Origin: Amycolatopsis sp. cg9
GTDB taxonomy: Bacteria; Actinomycetota; Actinomycetes; Mycobacteriales; Pseudonocardiaceae
Direction: 5' to 3'
NCBI RefSeq assembly: GCF_041346945.1
Contig: NZ_CP166850.1
Location: forward strand, 3,286,001-3,350,000
Length of the DNA stretch: 64,000 nt
Shown here: piece after piece, positions 56,172-64,000 of the stretch
Layout: each line of letters opens with the position of its first letter
How positions within the stretch are numbered: the first letter of the stretch is position 1
Translations under genes and position numbers: made by a program
The notes under the pieces: generated by a model
What the model was told of the DNA's origin: nothing
The model's input: only the letters and a program-made list of their open reading frames with translations
The model's database searches: none

Positions 56172-56215
56172 GGTTACTCGGACCTCGAGATGGGCCTCAC
56201 CGTCCGTCGGTGAGG
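56172..56215. repeat. Partial duplicate of the guaB3 3' end, copy 2
   Basis: GGTTACTCGGACCT (13 of 14 as at 54914) and then 25 bases identical to 54945-54969 are joined with a short internal deletion. In the guaB3 frame it would read GYSDLEMGLTVRR-stop. It also forms the 3' end of the DUF397 gene on the other strand. Confidence 0.85.
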
Positions 56216-56397
56216 TGGTCGAGGAACGCGCGGAAAGCCGTCGTCGAATACACGAGCACCGGGCGGGCGGCCAGTGCCGCCTGCTTGGTGTCCCGTACGC
56301 CGACGACGCCTGGGCCGGTGCCGACCTCGACGCACGCGTTCTCCTCGAAGTGGCTGTGGCTCGACTTGCGCCAACCGGTGAGCTTTCGTGGGCTCAT
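56197..56397 (-). CDS. DUF397 protein, orphan
   Basis: A 66-residue protein with WRKSSHSHFEENACVEV, GVRDTKQ and FRAFLDHLTDGR, the full DUF397 pattern. AGGAGG precedes ATG 56397. DUF397 genes usually follow an XRE-type regulator gene, and the pair often controls antibiotic or development genes in actinomycetes. No such regulator is present here, so this is an orphan copy. Its last codons come from the guaB3-end duplicate. Confidence 0.9.
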   Translation of the reverse strand: MSPRKLTGWRKSSHSHFEENACVEVGTGPGVVGVRDTKQAALAARPVLVYSTTAFRAFLDHLTDGR

Positions 56398-56550
56398 CGT
56401 GGTGCCTCCTGGGATCGTGTCCCGCTCGGCGGTGAATCGCCGACGTGGACATCGAGCTCTCTGATAAGTACCCACCCGCGGCGCTCGTGTAAGCGTCCAG
56501 AAGGGTGACTGACGAGTAACTTACCTCTGGTCAGAACCTGGACCCCGGGT

Positions 56551-56566
56551 TACGCTCCCAGGTGTG
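56551..56566 (+). promoter_or_regulatory. Candidate leaderless -10 of choD
   Basis: TACGCT, seven bases, then GTG. No ribosome binding site. Confidence 0.5.
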
Positions 56567-58276
56567 ACTGCCAGTAACACCACCACCAGTGCGGGTGGCC
56601 CCGACTACGACGTCGTCGTGGTGGGGTCGGGGTTCGGCGGCAGCGTCGCGGCGCTGCGGCTCACCGAGAAGGGCTACCGGGTAGCCGTCGTCGAGGCCGG
56701 GCGGAGGTTCGCCGACGACGAGTTCGCCAAGACGTCGTGGGACCTCAAGCGCTACCTCTGGGCGCCGCAGGTCGGCTGCTACGGGATCCAGCGCATCCAC
56801 ATGCTCAACGACGTCATGGTGCTCGCGGGCGCCGGCGTCGGCGGCGGGTCGCTCGTCTACGCGAACACGCTGTACCGGCCGCTCAAGCCGTTCTACCGCG
56901 ACCGGCAGTGGTCCCACATCACCGACTGGGAGGCCGAGCTCGCGCCGCACTACGACCAGGCGAGCCGGATGCTGGGTGTCGTCACGAACCCGACGACCAC
57001 CCCGTCGGACGTCGTGATGCGCGCCGTCGCGAAGGACATGGGCGTCGCCGATTCGTACCACCCGACGCCGGTCGGTGTGTACTTCGGCAAGCCGGGGGAG
57101 CGCGCGAAGGACCCGTACTTCGGCGGTGCCGGACCCGAGCGCGTCGGCTGCACCGAGTGCGGCTCGTGCATGACCGGCTGCCGCGTCGGGGCGAAGAACA
57201 CCCTGGTCAAGAACTACCTCTACCTCGCCGAGCAGGACGGCGCGAAGGTCATCCCGCTGACGACCGTGACGTCCGTGCGCCCGGTCGAGGGCGGGTACGA
57301 GGTCGACCTGAAGAAGACCGGCACGACCTCGAAGAAGTTCCGCACCACGATCACGGCCGAGAAGGTCGTCTTCGCCGCGGGCACCTGGGGCACGCAGAAC
57401 CTGCTGCACAAGATGAAGGACACCGGCACGCTGCCGAAGCTGTCGCGCCGGCTCGGCGAGCTGACCCGGACGAACTCCGAGGCCATCATCGGCGCCGCCC
57501 GGACCGACGTCGACGAGAGCCGGAACTTCAGCCGCGGGGTCGCGATCACGTCGTCCATCCACCCGGACGAGAACACCCACATCGAGCCGGTCCGCTACGG
57601 CAAGGGCAGCAACGCGATGAGCCTGCTGCAGACGATCGCGACCGACGGCGGTTCGCCGGTGCCGCGCTGGCGGCAGGCCGTCAGCTTCATGGTCAAGCAC
57701 CCGCTCCAGACGGCGAAGCTGCTCAACGGCTACCGCTGGTCGGAGCGCACGGTGATCCTGCTGGTGATGCAGAGCCTCGACAACTCGATCACGACGTACA
57801 CGCGGCGCGGGCTGTTCGGCCGCCGCAAGTACACGTCGAAGCAGGGCCACGGCGAGCCGAACCCGAGCTTCATCCCGGCCGGCCACGAAGCGAACGAGCG
57901 CACGGCCGACCACATCGGCGGCATCGCGGGCGGCACCTGGGGCGAGATCTTCGACATCCCGCTGACGGCCCACTTCATCGGTGGCGTCCCGATCGGCGCC
58001 ACCGCCGACGAGGGCGTCATCGACCCGTACCACCGCGTGTTCGGCTACCCGGGCCTGTCGGTGGTCGACGGCGCGGCGATCACGGCCAACCTCGGCGTGA
58101 ACCCGTCACTGACGATCACGGCGCAAGCCGAGCGGGCGTTCTCGTTCTGGCCGAACAAGGGCGAACCGGACGCCCGGCCCGCGCAGGACGCGCCGTACGC
58201 GCGGCTGGAGCCGGTCGCGCCGAAGAACCCGGCCGTCCCGGCGGAAGCGCCCGCCGCGCTGCGCCGATCCTCCTAG
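56564..58276 (+). CDS. choD: GMC-family oxidoreductase, ChoD-like
   Basis: A 570-residue FAD enzyme. VVVVGSGFGGSVAALRL is the dinucleotide fold, GAGVGGGSLVYAN the GMC signature, and GVNPSLTITAQAERA the C-terminal motif with the Asn. A CTECGSCMTGC cluster near residue 194 could bind an iron-sulfur centre, as in mycobacterial ChoD (Rv3409c). The name cholesterol oxidase is traditional; sterol activity is not established for this subgroup. The place after guaB3 fits ChoD. The stop overlaps the next gene's -10. Confidence 0.92.
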   Translation: MTASNTTTSAGGPDYDVVVVGSGFGGSVAALRLTEKGYRVAVVEAGRRFADDEFAKTSWDLKRYLWAPQVGCYGIQRIHMLNDVMVLAGAGVGGGSLVYANTLYRPLKPFYRDRQWSHITDWEAELAPHYDQASRMLGVVTNPTTTPSDVVMRAVAKDMGVADSYHPTPVGVYFGKPGERAKDPYFGGAGPERVGCTECGSCMTGCRVGAKNTLVKNYLYLAEQDGAKVIPLTTVTSVRPVEGGYEVDLKKTGTTSKKFRTTITAEKVVFAAGTWGTQNLLHKMKDTGTLPKLSRRLGELTRTNSEAIIGAARTDVDESRNFSRGVAITSSIHPDENTHIEPVRYGKGSNAMSLLQTIATDGGSPVPRWRQAVSFMVKHPLQTAKLLNGYRWSERTVILLVMQSLDNSITTYTRRGLFGRRKYTSKQGHGEPNPSFIPAGHEANERTADHIGGIAGGTWGEIFDIPLTAHFIGGVPIGATADEGVIDPYHRVFGYPGLSVVDGAAITANLGVNPSLTITAQAERAFSFWPNKGEPDARPAQDAPYARLEPVAPKNPAVPAEAPAALRRSS

Positions 58277-58289
58277 ACTCGAGGCCGTG
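58274..58289 (+). promoter_or_regulatory. Candidate leaderless -10 of the mycothiol-isomerase-family gene
   Basis: TAGACT, seven bases, then GTG; the TAG is also the stop of choD. Confidence 0.45.
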
Positions 58290-58997
58290 ACGACGGCATC
58301 GGAAAAGGCACGCGAGCTCCTCGGCGGGGTGCGGAAGCTCGACGACGAATGGGCCAGGGTCATCGGTGGCCTCGGCGAACCCGAGCTGCGCGCGCCCAGC
58401 GCGTTGCCCGGCTGGTCGCGGGCGCACGTGCTCGCCCACCTCGCCCGCAACGCCGATGGTCTCAAAAACCTGCTGAGCTGGGCGGACACCGGGGTCGAGG
58501 CGCCGATGTACCCCAGTGCCGAAGCGCGCGAAGCCGACATCGAGGCCAGCGCGCAGCACTCGGCCGCCGACATCCTGGCCGACTTCGTCGCGTCCGCCGG
58601 GCGCTTCGAGCAGTACGCCGCGGCGATGCCGGACGACGCCTGGGCGCGCGAGGCCCGCAACCGGCAGGGCGCGCCGGTCACCGGGGCCGTCGTCGCGCGG
58701 ATGCGGCTGTCCGAGCTGACCATCCACCTCGCCGACCTCGACCGCGGCTACGACCTCGACCGCGTGCTCGGGCTGCTCGGCCCGCTCACCGAGGACGTCG
58801 TGCAGCACGCCATCAGCTCCCGCAGCGCGCACCTCCCCGCGCTGCGCCTGGTCGCCGGCGGGTTCGAGTGGACGATGGGCGCCGCGCCGGGCGAGACCGT
58901 CTCCGGCACCGCCGGGCAGCTGCTGGCCTGGCTGAGCGGGCGCTCCGACGGCTCGGCCCTGGACGGCGCCGTGCCGCGGATCCCGGCCTGGTCGTGA
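58287..58997 (+). CDS. Mycothiol-dependent maleylpyruvate isomerase family protein
   Basis: A 236-residue DinB-like four-helix bundle: LPGWSRAHVLAHLARNADG and RLSELTIHLADLDRGYDL give the metal-binding His residues of MDMPI-type enzymes. These use mycothiol for isomerisation or conjugation; the substrate is not evident. There are ten bases between choD and this gene, and the leaderless-type promoter overlaps the choD stop. Confidence 0.88.
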   Translation: MTTASEKARELLGGVRKLDDEWARVIGGLGEPELRAPSALPGWSRAHVLAHLARNADGLKNLLSWADTGVEAPMYPSAEAREADIEASAQHSAADILADFVASAGRFEQYAAAMPDDAWAREARNRQGAPVTGAVVARMRLSELTIHLADLDRGYDLDRVLGLLGPLTEDVVQHAISSRSAHLPALRLVAGGFEWTMGAAPGETVSGTAGQLLAWLSGRSDGSALDGAVPRIPAWS

Positions 58998-59096
58998 ACG
59001 CGGCGCCGCCGCGGCGCGTGTACCCGGTGGGCCGTCGAGGTGTTGACGTCCGCCCGCCGACCTAGACTGGGCGTCCCCGGCCCCGAGGAGTCCGCT

Positions 59097-60623
59097 GTGG
59101 ACAGTGAGCACGACCAGGCGCAACCCGCCGGACGGCCGCGCGTCCACCACCGTGTGGACAGAAGGACGTTCCTGCGGGTGGCGGGGGTGTCGGCCGCCGG
59201 TGCCGTCGCCGCCGCGTGCGGGCCGGGCGGCTCGCCGTCGCCCGTCGCCTCGAGCTCGCCGGCGCCCACGACCTCCGCGCCGCCCACCTCGCGGCTGCCG
59301 ACCGGGCCGCCGAACTGGGACGACCTGCGCGGCAAGCTGACCGGGAACCTGCTGCGCCCGGGCGCCGACGGCTACGACACCGCCAAGCGCGCGTTCAACC
59401 AGCTCTTCGACACCAAGAACCCGGTCGCGGTCGTGACGGCGTCGACCGCCGAGGACGTCCAGGCGAGCGTCCAGGCCGTGGCCGGGCGGGCGTCCATCGC
59501 CGCGCGCAGCGGCGGCCACAGCTACGCCGGCTACTCGGTGCCCGACGGCGGGCTGGTCGTCGACGTCGCCGGGCTGAACAAGATCGACGTACAGGGCAGC
59601 CAGGCCGTCATCGGCGCGGGCGCGAAGCTCAAGGACGTCTACGCCGCGCTCGCGCGGGCGGGGCGCGCACTGCCCGCCGGGTCCTGCCCGACGGTCGGGA
59701 TCGCCGGGCTGACGCTGGGCGGCGGCATCGGCGTGCTCTCCCGCAAGTACGGCCTGACCTGCGACCACCTCGGTTCCGCGCAGGTCGTCACGGCCGACGG
59801 CCGGGTGCTCAAGGCGTCCGCGGACTCCGAGCCGGACCTGTTCTGGGGGCTGCGCGGCGGGGGCGGCGGCAACTTCGGCATCGTCACCGAGTTCACCTTC
59901 GACACCGACCCGGCGCCGGACCTGACGGTCTTCTCGCTGCACTTCCCGGCCGGGTCCGCGGCCGACGTGCTGGGCGCGTGGCAGCAGTGGATCGCCGCGA
60001 TGCCGCCGGAGCTCTGGGCGAACTGCGTCATTTCGGGCGGTTCGCCGGTCCAGGTCCGCGTCGGCGGCTGCTACGTCGGCGGGGCGGCCGGGCTGAACAC
60101 GCTGCTCAACAACCTGACCACCAACGCCGGCGCGCGGCCGGCCCAGCGCACCGTGAAGAGCCTCGACTACCTCGGCGCGATGAACTACTTCTCCGGCAGC
60201 TCGAACCGGCAGTCGTTCGTGGCGTCGTCGCGGATCATCACCAGCCCGGTGGACGCCGCGAAGGTCGTCGCGCTCGCCGACGGCCGCACCGGCACCGACC
60301 TGCTCATCGACGGCCTCGGCGGCAAGGTCGGCGAGCCGGCGAAGAACGCGACCGCGTTCTGGCACCGCGATGCGCTGGCCAGCGTCCAGATCTACGCGCC
60401 CGCGACCGCGAAGACCCAGCAGAAGGTCGCGGCGTCGGTGGGGGAGGTCGCCGCCGGCCTGGCCGCGGCCGGTGCGGGCGGCGGGTACGTCAACTACATC
60501 GACCCGGCCCTGCCCGACTGGAAGTCCGCCTACTACGGCGACAACGCGAAGCGGCTGCAGGACGTCGCGAAGAAGTACGACCCCGACAACGTCTTCCGGT
60601 TCGGGCAGGGCGTGGTGGCTTAG
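59097..60623 (+). CDS. Tat-exported lipoprotein FAD oxidase, berberine-bridge-enzyme type
   Basis: A 508-residue protein. DRRTFLRVAG is a Tat signal and AAAC-G (Cys41) a lipobox. The FAD-binding domain has SGGHSYAGYS (His141) and GSCPTVGIAG (Cys197), the two residues that bind FAD covalently in bicovalent BBE-like oxidases. LGGGIGVLSRKYGLTCD and WGLRGGGGGNFGIVTEF are typical, and it ends YDPDNVFRFGQGV. Likely substrates are sugars or alcohols outside the cell. GAGGAG precedes GTG 59097. The stop overlaps that of the converging dehydrogenase. Confidence 0.93.
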   Translation: MDSEHDQAQPAGRPRVHHRVDRRTFLRVAGVSAAGAVAAACGPGGSPSPVASSSPAPTTSAPPTSRLPTGPPNWDDLRGKLTGNLLRPGADGYDTAKRAFNQLFDTKNPVAVVTASTAEDVQASVQAVAGRASIAARSGGHSYAGYSVPDGGLVVDVAGLNKIDVQGSQAVIGAGAKLKDVYAALARAGRALPAGSCPTVGIAGLTLGGGIGVLSRKYGLTCDHLGSAQVVTADGRVLKASADSEPDLFWGLRGGGGGNFGIVTEFTFDTDPAPDLTVFSLHFPAGSAADVLGAWQQWIAAMPPELWANCVISGGSPVQVRVGGCYVGGAAGLNTLLNNLTTNAGARPAQRTVKSLDYLGAMNYFSGSSNRQSFVASSRIITSPVDAAKVVALADGRTGTDLLIDGLGGKVGEPAKNATAFWHRDALASVQIYAPATAKTQQKVAASVGEVAAGLAAAGAGGGYVNYIDPALPDWKSAYYGDNAKRLQDVAKKYDPDNVFRFGQGVVA

Positions 60624-62065
60624 AGGTCGATGCCGGTGAAGACCGTGACGCGTTCTTCGGTCAGGTCGTGCATCGCCGCGAGCACGCCTTCGCGGCCGAC
60701 GCCGGAGCCCTTCACCCCGCCGTAGGGCATCTGGTCCGCGCGGTAGGACGGCACGTCGCCGATGATCACGCCGCCCACTTCGAGTTCCGCCGCCGCGTGG
60801 AACGCCAGCTGGACGTCGGTGGTGAAGACGCCGGCTTGCAGGCCGTACGCGGAGTCGTTGACCGACCGGAAGGCGTCGTCGACACCGTCCACAACGGACA
60901 CCGCGAGCACCGGCCCGAAGATCTCCTCGGCCCACGCCTTCGTGCCCGGCGGGACGTCGGTGAGCAGGGTCGGGGCGACGGTCGCGCCGTCGCGAGTGCC
61001 GCCGGTGAGCACCTTCGCGCCCGCCGCGACGGCCTCGTCGACCCACGCGACGATCCGTTCGGCGGAGGCTTCGTCGACGACCGGGCCCACGTCGGTGTTG
61101 CGGTCGTAAGGGTCGCCCGTCCGCTGCGCCTCGACGGCTTCCCGCAGCGCGGGCACGAACTCTTCGGCCACGGCGGCGTCCACGATCACCCGCTGTACCG
61201 CGATGCAGGACTGGCCGGCCTGGTAGTTGCCGAAGGTGGCGATGCGGTGCGCGGCGCCTTCGGGGTCGGGCCAGTCGCGCAGCACGACGGCCGCCGCGTT
61301 GCCGCCGAGTTCGAGCACGACGTGCTTGCGCGGCGCCGCGTCCTTCAACGACCAGCCGACCGGGCCCGAGCCGGTGAACGACACGACGGGCAGCCGCGGG
61401 TCCGCGACGAGCCGCTGCGTCTCCTCGTTCCCCAGCGGCAGCACCGAAAACGCGCCTTCCGGCAGGTCCGTCTCGGCCAGGATCTCGCCGAGGATCAGCG
61501 CCGACAACGGCGTCCGCGGCGCGGGCTTGACGATGATCGGCGCGCCGATCGCCAGCGACGGCGCGACCTTGTGCGCCACCAGGTTCAGCGGGAAGTTGAA
61601 CGGCGCGATGCCGAGCACCGGCCCGCGCGGGACGCGGCGGGTCAGCGCCAGCCGCGCTTCGCCCGCGGGATCGGTGTCGAGGCGCTGGACTTCGCCGGTG
61701 AACCGGCGGGCCTCCTCGGCGGCGATGCGGAACACCGACACCGCGCGCTTGACCTCGGCCTCGGCCCACTTGAGCGGCTTGCCGTTCTCCGCCGTGATCA
61801 CCTCGGCGATCTCCTCGGCACGCGCGGCGAGCACGCGCGAGACGTGTTCGAGCGCGCCGGCGCGGACGTGCGCCGGTGTACCGCGGAACTCGCGGGCGAC
61901 CGACGCCGCGGCCGCGACCGCGCGCTCGACCTGCTCCGGCCCGGGCACGGCGACCGTGGCGACCTCGCTGCCGTCGTACGGGTGGTGCACGACGAGGGTG
62001 GTGGCGCCCGCCTCGGGGCGGCCGGCGATCCAGGCGGGGCGCGGCTCGGGGGTGATCATGTCCAT
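60620..62065 (-). CDS. NAD(P)-dependent aldehyde dehydrogenase
   Basis: A 481-residue ALDH. FNFPLNLVAHKVAPSLA, SFTGSGPVGW, the catalytic Glu in LELGGN and the catalytic Cys in QAGQSCIAVQR (about residue 286) are all present, with EIFGPVLAV near the end. The sequence is closer to lactaldehyde/phosphonoacetaldehyde-type ALDHs than to betaine aldehyde types. ATG 62065 follows TACGTT by seven bases (leaderless). The adjacent alcohol dehydrogenase may supply the aldehyde. Confidence 0.92.
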   Translation of the reverse strand: MDMITPEPRPAWIAGRPEAGATTLVVHHPYDGSEVATVAVPGPEQVERAVAAAASVAREFRGTPAHVRAGALEHVSRVLAARAEEIAEVITAENGKPLKWAEAEVKRAVSVFRIAAEEARRFTGEVQRLDTDPAGEARLALTRRVPRGPVLGIAPFNFPLNLVAHKVAPSLAIGAPIIVKPAPRTPLSALILGEILAETDLPEGAFSVLPLGNEETQRLVADPRLPVVSFTGSGPVGWSLKDAAPRKHVVLELGGNAAAVVLRDWPDPEGAAHRIATFGNYQAGQSCIAVQRVIVDAAVAEEFVPALREAVEAQRTGDPYDRNTDVGPVVDEASAERIVAWVDEAVAAGAKVLTGGTRDGATVAPTLLTDVPPGTKAWAEEIFGPVLAVSVVDGVDDAFRSVNDSAYGLQAGVFTTDVQLAFHAAAELEVGGVIIGDVPSYRADQMPYGGVKGSGVGREGVLAAMHDLTEERVTVFTGIDL

Positions 62066-62078
62066 GCGTACCAACGTA
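62063..62078 (-). promoter_or_regulatory. Candidate leaderless -10 of the aldehyde dehydrogenase gene
   Basis: On the minus strand TACGTT, seven bases, then ATG. No ribosome binding site. Confidence 0.45.
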
Positions 62079-62120
62079 ATCCGGGTGGCGGACCGGGCGT
62101 GGGACCCCCACCCGGACGGG

Positions 62121-63155
62121 TCACGGCTTGATGAGCACCTTCAGCGCTTCGCGGTCCGCCATCGCGCGGTAGCCGTCCGGCACGCCCTCGACGTCGATGG
62201 TCCGGTCGAAGACGCGACCCGGCCGGTACTTGCCCTCGAGGACGTCCGGCAGCAGCTCGGGGATGTAGTGCCGGGCGGGGGCGACCCCGCCGGTGATCGT
62301 GACGTTGCGGCGGAACACCCCGACGCCGGCGGGCGCGTCTTCGTACTGCGGCAGGCCGACGCGGCTGACCGCGCCGCCCGCGCGCACGACCCCGACGCCC
62401 ATCTCGAACGCGCCCTTCGTGCCGACGCACTCGAGCACGGCGTGGGTGCCCTGGCCGTTCGTGAGCTCGCGCACCTTCTCGATGCCCTCGTCCCCGCGCT
62501 CGGCGACGACCTCGGTCGCGCCGAACTCGCGGCCGAGGTCGGTGCGCGCCCGGTGCCGTCCCATCAGGACGATCCGGTCGGCGCCCAGGCGCTTCGCCGC
62601 GAGGACGGCGGACAGCCCGACCGCGCCGTCGCCGATCACGGTGACGTTCTGGCCTTCGCTCACCCGTGCCTTCACGGCGGCGTGGTGGCCGGTGGAGAAG
62701 ACGTCCGAGAGCGTCAGCAGGGACGCGAGCAGGTCGTCGTCCTCGGTGTGGGGCAGCTTGACCAGGGTGCCGTCCGCCTGCGGCACGCGCACGGCCTCGC
62801 CTTGGCCGCCGTCGACGCCCTTCGCGCCCCAGCCGCCGCCGTGCAGGCAGGACGTTTGGAGGCCTTCGCGGCAGAACTCGCAGGTGTTGTCGGACCACAC
62901 GAACGGCGCGACGGCGAGGTCGCCCTTCTTGAGGGTGGTGACGTCGGCGCCGGTCTCTTCGACGACGCCGAGGAACTCGTGGCCGATCCGGCGCCCGTCC
63001 TCGCGCGGCGGCATGTCGGCGTACGGCCAGAGGTCGCTGCCGCAGATGCAGGACCGCACGACCCGCAGGACGACGTCGGTGGGTTCGGCCAGCTTCGGGT
63101 CCGGCACGGTCTCGACCCGGACATCACCGGCGCCGTAGATGACTGTCGCTCGCAT
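62121..63155 (-). CDS. Zinc-dependent alcohol dehydrogenase (MDR family)
   Basis: A 344-residue medium-chain dehydrogenase. Catalytic-zinc ligands are in CICGSDLWPY and GHEFLGVV; the structural-zinc lobe is CEFCREGLQTSC with three Cys; the cofactor fold is VIGDGAVGLSAVLAAKRLG. It resembles threonine- or glutathione-independent formaldehyde-type dehydrogenases but the substrate is unknown. GGAAGG precedes ATG. It lies 55 bases upstream of the aldehyde dehydrogenase on the same strand. Confidence 0.92.
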   Translation of the reverse strand: MRATVIYGAGDVRVETVPDPKLAEPTDVVLRVVRSCICGSDLWPYADMPPREDGRRIGHEFLGVVEETGADVTTLKKGDLAVAPFVWSDNTCEFCREGLQTSCLHGGGWGAKGVDGGQGEAVRVPQADGTLVKLPHTEDDDLLASLLTLSDVFSTGHHAAVKARVSEGQNVTVIGDGAVGLSAVLAAKRLGADRIVLMGRHRARTDLGREFGATEVVAERGDEGIEKVRELTNGQGTHAVLECVGTKGAFEMGVGVVRAGGAVSRVGLPQYEDAPAGVGVFRRNVTITGGVAPARHYIPELLPDVLEGKYRPGRVFDRTIDVEGVPDGYRAMADREALKVLIKP

Positions 63156-63217
63156 ACTGGGGGCCTTCCCTGGGCTGAACGTGACAAACGTCGGGGGTGC
63201 GGCGGCGGGGACGCGCC

Positions 63218-63233
63218 TAGATTTTCGTCCATG
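63218..63233 (+). promoter_or_regulatory. Candidate leaderless -10 of the rhomboid-like gene
   Basis: TAGATT, seven bases, then ATG. No ribosome binding site. Confidence 0.5.
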
Positions 63234-63842
63234 AGCACGCGCACCGCATCCCGCAACCCGCCGGCGGCCCTCGCCGTAGCCGCCCGCCGCCCGTACCTGA
63301 CGGTCGCGGTGTTCGCGGTGACGCTGGCGTGCGGGATCGCGCAGCTGGCGGACGGCGGGCTGTACGACCACGTCGTCCGCGACGCCGCCCGCATCGACGC
63401 GGGCGAGTGGTACCGCCTGGTCACGGGGATGTTCTTCCAGGACGGGCAGGTGTTCGGCCTGGTGTCGAACCTGATCTGGCTGGCGGTCTTCGGCACCGTC
63501 GCCGAGCGCGTGTTCGGCCGCGCCCGCTGGCTGGTCCTCTACTTCGGCTGCGGCCTGTTCGGCCAGTTCACGAGCTACGTGTGGCTGAACCCGGTCGGGG
63601 CGGGCAACTCGATGTGCGTCGCGGGCCTGATCGGTGCCCTGGCGGCGGTGGTGATGGTGGCTTCGCGCCGATACGGCGTGGTGCTGCCGGTGCAGTTCCG
63701 GGTCCTGGCGTACGCGGTGCCGGTGCTGGCCGTGGTCGACACGCTGGTGCACGACAACCACGGCCTCCCGGCCCTGCTCGGCCTGGCCCTGGGCTTCCTG
63801 CTCCTGCCCCGCCGCCCGGTCGTGAGTGTGGAACAGGGTTAG
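63231..63842 (+). CDS. Rhomboid-like membrane protein
   Basis: A 203-residue protein with five or six membrane helices. EWYRLVTGMFFQDGQVFGLVSNLIWLAVFG and ERVFGRARWLVLYFGCGLFGQF match the rhomboid L1 to helix 3 region, GNSMCVAGLIGA is the serine motif (Ser in place of GxSG with Met after it), and HDNHGLPALLG carries the His. Helix 2 reads GLVSNL where rhomboids have HxxxN, so the His is missing there. It could be an active protease or an inactive relative. The end (VSVEQG-stop) comes from the palindrome at 63822-63863. Confidence 0.82.
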   Translation: MSTRTASRNPPAALAVAARRPYLTVAVFAVTLACGIAQLADGGLYDHVVRDAARIDAGEWYRLVTGMFFQDGQVFGLVSNLIWLAVFGTVAERVFGRARWLVLYFGCGLFGQFTSYVWLNPVGAGNSMCVAGLIGALAAVVMVASRRYGVVLPVQFRVLAYAVPVLAVVDTLVHDNHGLPALLGLALGFLLLPRRPVVSVEQG

Positions 63843-63863
63843 AACCCTGTTCCACACTCACGA
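63822..63863. repeat. Perfect 42-bp palindromic repeat at the end of the rhomboid-like gene
   Basis: Arms of 20 bp (beginning CGTGAGTGTGGAACAGG) surround AG. It matches the element at 9529-9567 and supplies codons V-S-V-E-Q-G-stop. It probably also acts as a terminator between converging genes. Confidence 0.85.
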
Positions 63864-63868
63864 GGGCT

Positions 63869-64000
63869 CAGTCGGGGTAGCAGCCGCCGAGCCGGCACCA
63901 GTGGGCGACCAGGTGCGGTTGCGGCGGTACCGCCAGGAGCTCGGCGAGGTCCAGTTCGGCCTGGCGGGCCGCCCGCTCGCTGCGGTCCCACTCCAGGTCC
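63869..64000 (-). CDS. 3' end of an unidentified gene
   Basis: The last 43 codons and TGA of a minus-strand gene whose start lies beyond the window. The sequence reads ELDLAELLAVPPQPH and ends HWCRLGGCYPD. Codon use is normal for this genome. There is too little to name it. Confidence 0.6.

Noticed and set aside
56564..58276. Naming the GMC enzyme as a proven cholesterol oxidase
   Set aside because: The ChoD subgroup carries a Cys cluster and sterol oxidase activity is not established for it; the symbol is kept by synteny only.

Overview
The window is very GC-rich actinobacterial DNA and most resembles a member of the Pseudonocardiaceae, probably Amycolatopsis or a close relative. The reasons are GTG/TTG starts and GTGA/ATGA overlaps throughout, a mycothiol-dependent isomerase family protein, WhiB3-like and BldM-like regulators, a type VII secretion locus, and a gene order that follows the Mycobacterium tuberculosis block Rv3447c to Rv3409c. 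In order this is eccC4, Rv3446c-like, two WXG100 genes, rplM, rpsI, glmM, glmS, nnr, alr, tsaE, tsaB, rimI, tsaD, groES, groEL1, whiB3, an Rv3415c-position gene, sigD, rsdA, an Rv3412-like gene, guaB2, guaB3 and choD. The genus is an inference and no database search was run.

Layout. 1-5028: end of an ESX-4-type secretion locus (EccC ATPase, Hsp70-like membrane protein, small basic protein, EsxU/EsxT-like pair). 5107-6764: two membrane or lipoprotein genes on the minus strand. 7025-9520: rplM-rpsI and glmM. 9546-12291: accessory lipid cassette (shortened P450-like protein, fatty acyl-AMP ligase, carrier protein). 12435-15743: putative type VII substrate operon. 15778-20228: hydrolase, glmS, NAD(P)H-hydrate repair enzyme. 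20364-23715: DeoR regulator, xylulokinase, sugar-importer ATPase. 23745-32543: alr, hydrolase, and the tRNA t6A genes tsaE/tsaB/tsaD, split by a minus-strand block (serine hydrolase, carboxyltransferase, acyl-CoA synthetase). 32621-39135: UDP-GlcNAc epimerase, then a surface-anchoring locus (LAxTG-type mini-protein, choice-of-anchor-P-like protein, exosortase-like peptidase, family 2 glycosyltransferase, large cell-wall amidase). 39132-42636: arsenic island with two ArsR regulators, Acr3 pump, arsenate reductase, ArsM methyltransferase and an ArsI/CadI protein. 42704-44878: CIRCE-controlled groES-groEL1. 44945-50533: developmental and stress regulators (WhiB3, MerR-like, BldM-like, SigD with its membrane anti-sigma factor). 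50596-54967: DUF5319 gene, guaB2, guaB3 and two small envelope proteins. 55083-56397: short insertion flanked by a duplicate of the guaB3 3' end. 56564-64000: choD and other redox enzymes, a rhomboid-like protein and the 3' end of one further gene.

Coordination. Cell-wall precursor genes (glmM, glmS, alr, wecB, amidase) are interleaved with translation genes (rplM, rpsI, tsaB/D/E, rimI) and purine synthesis genes (guaB2, guaB3). Arsenic(V) would be reduced by ArsC, exported by Acr3 or methylated by ArsM, and methylated arsenicals might be demethylated by the ArsI/CadI protein. Accessory cassettes sit between the conserved genes.

The less expected signals are several palindromic intergenic repeats, three of which supply stop codons of unrelated genes; a terminator-like hairpin enclosing the ribosome binding site and start codon of alr; a 57-bp minisatellite expanding one regulator-neighbourhood gene; a shared acidic C-terminal tail in small proteins of both type VII loci; a compact exosortase locus; and a recurring TANNNT-N7-start arrangement that suggests many leaderless transcripts.
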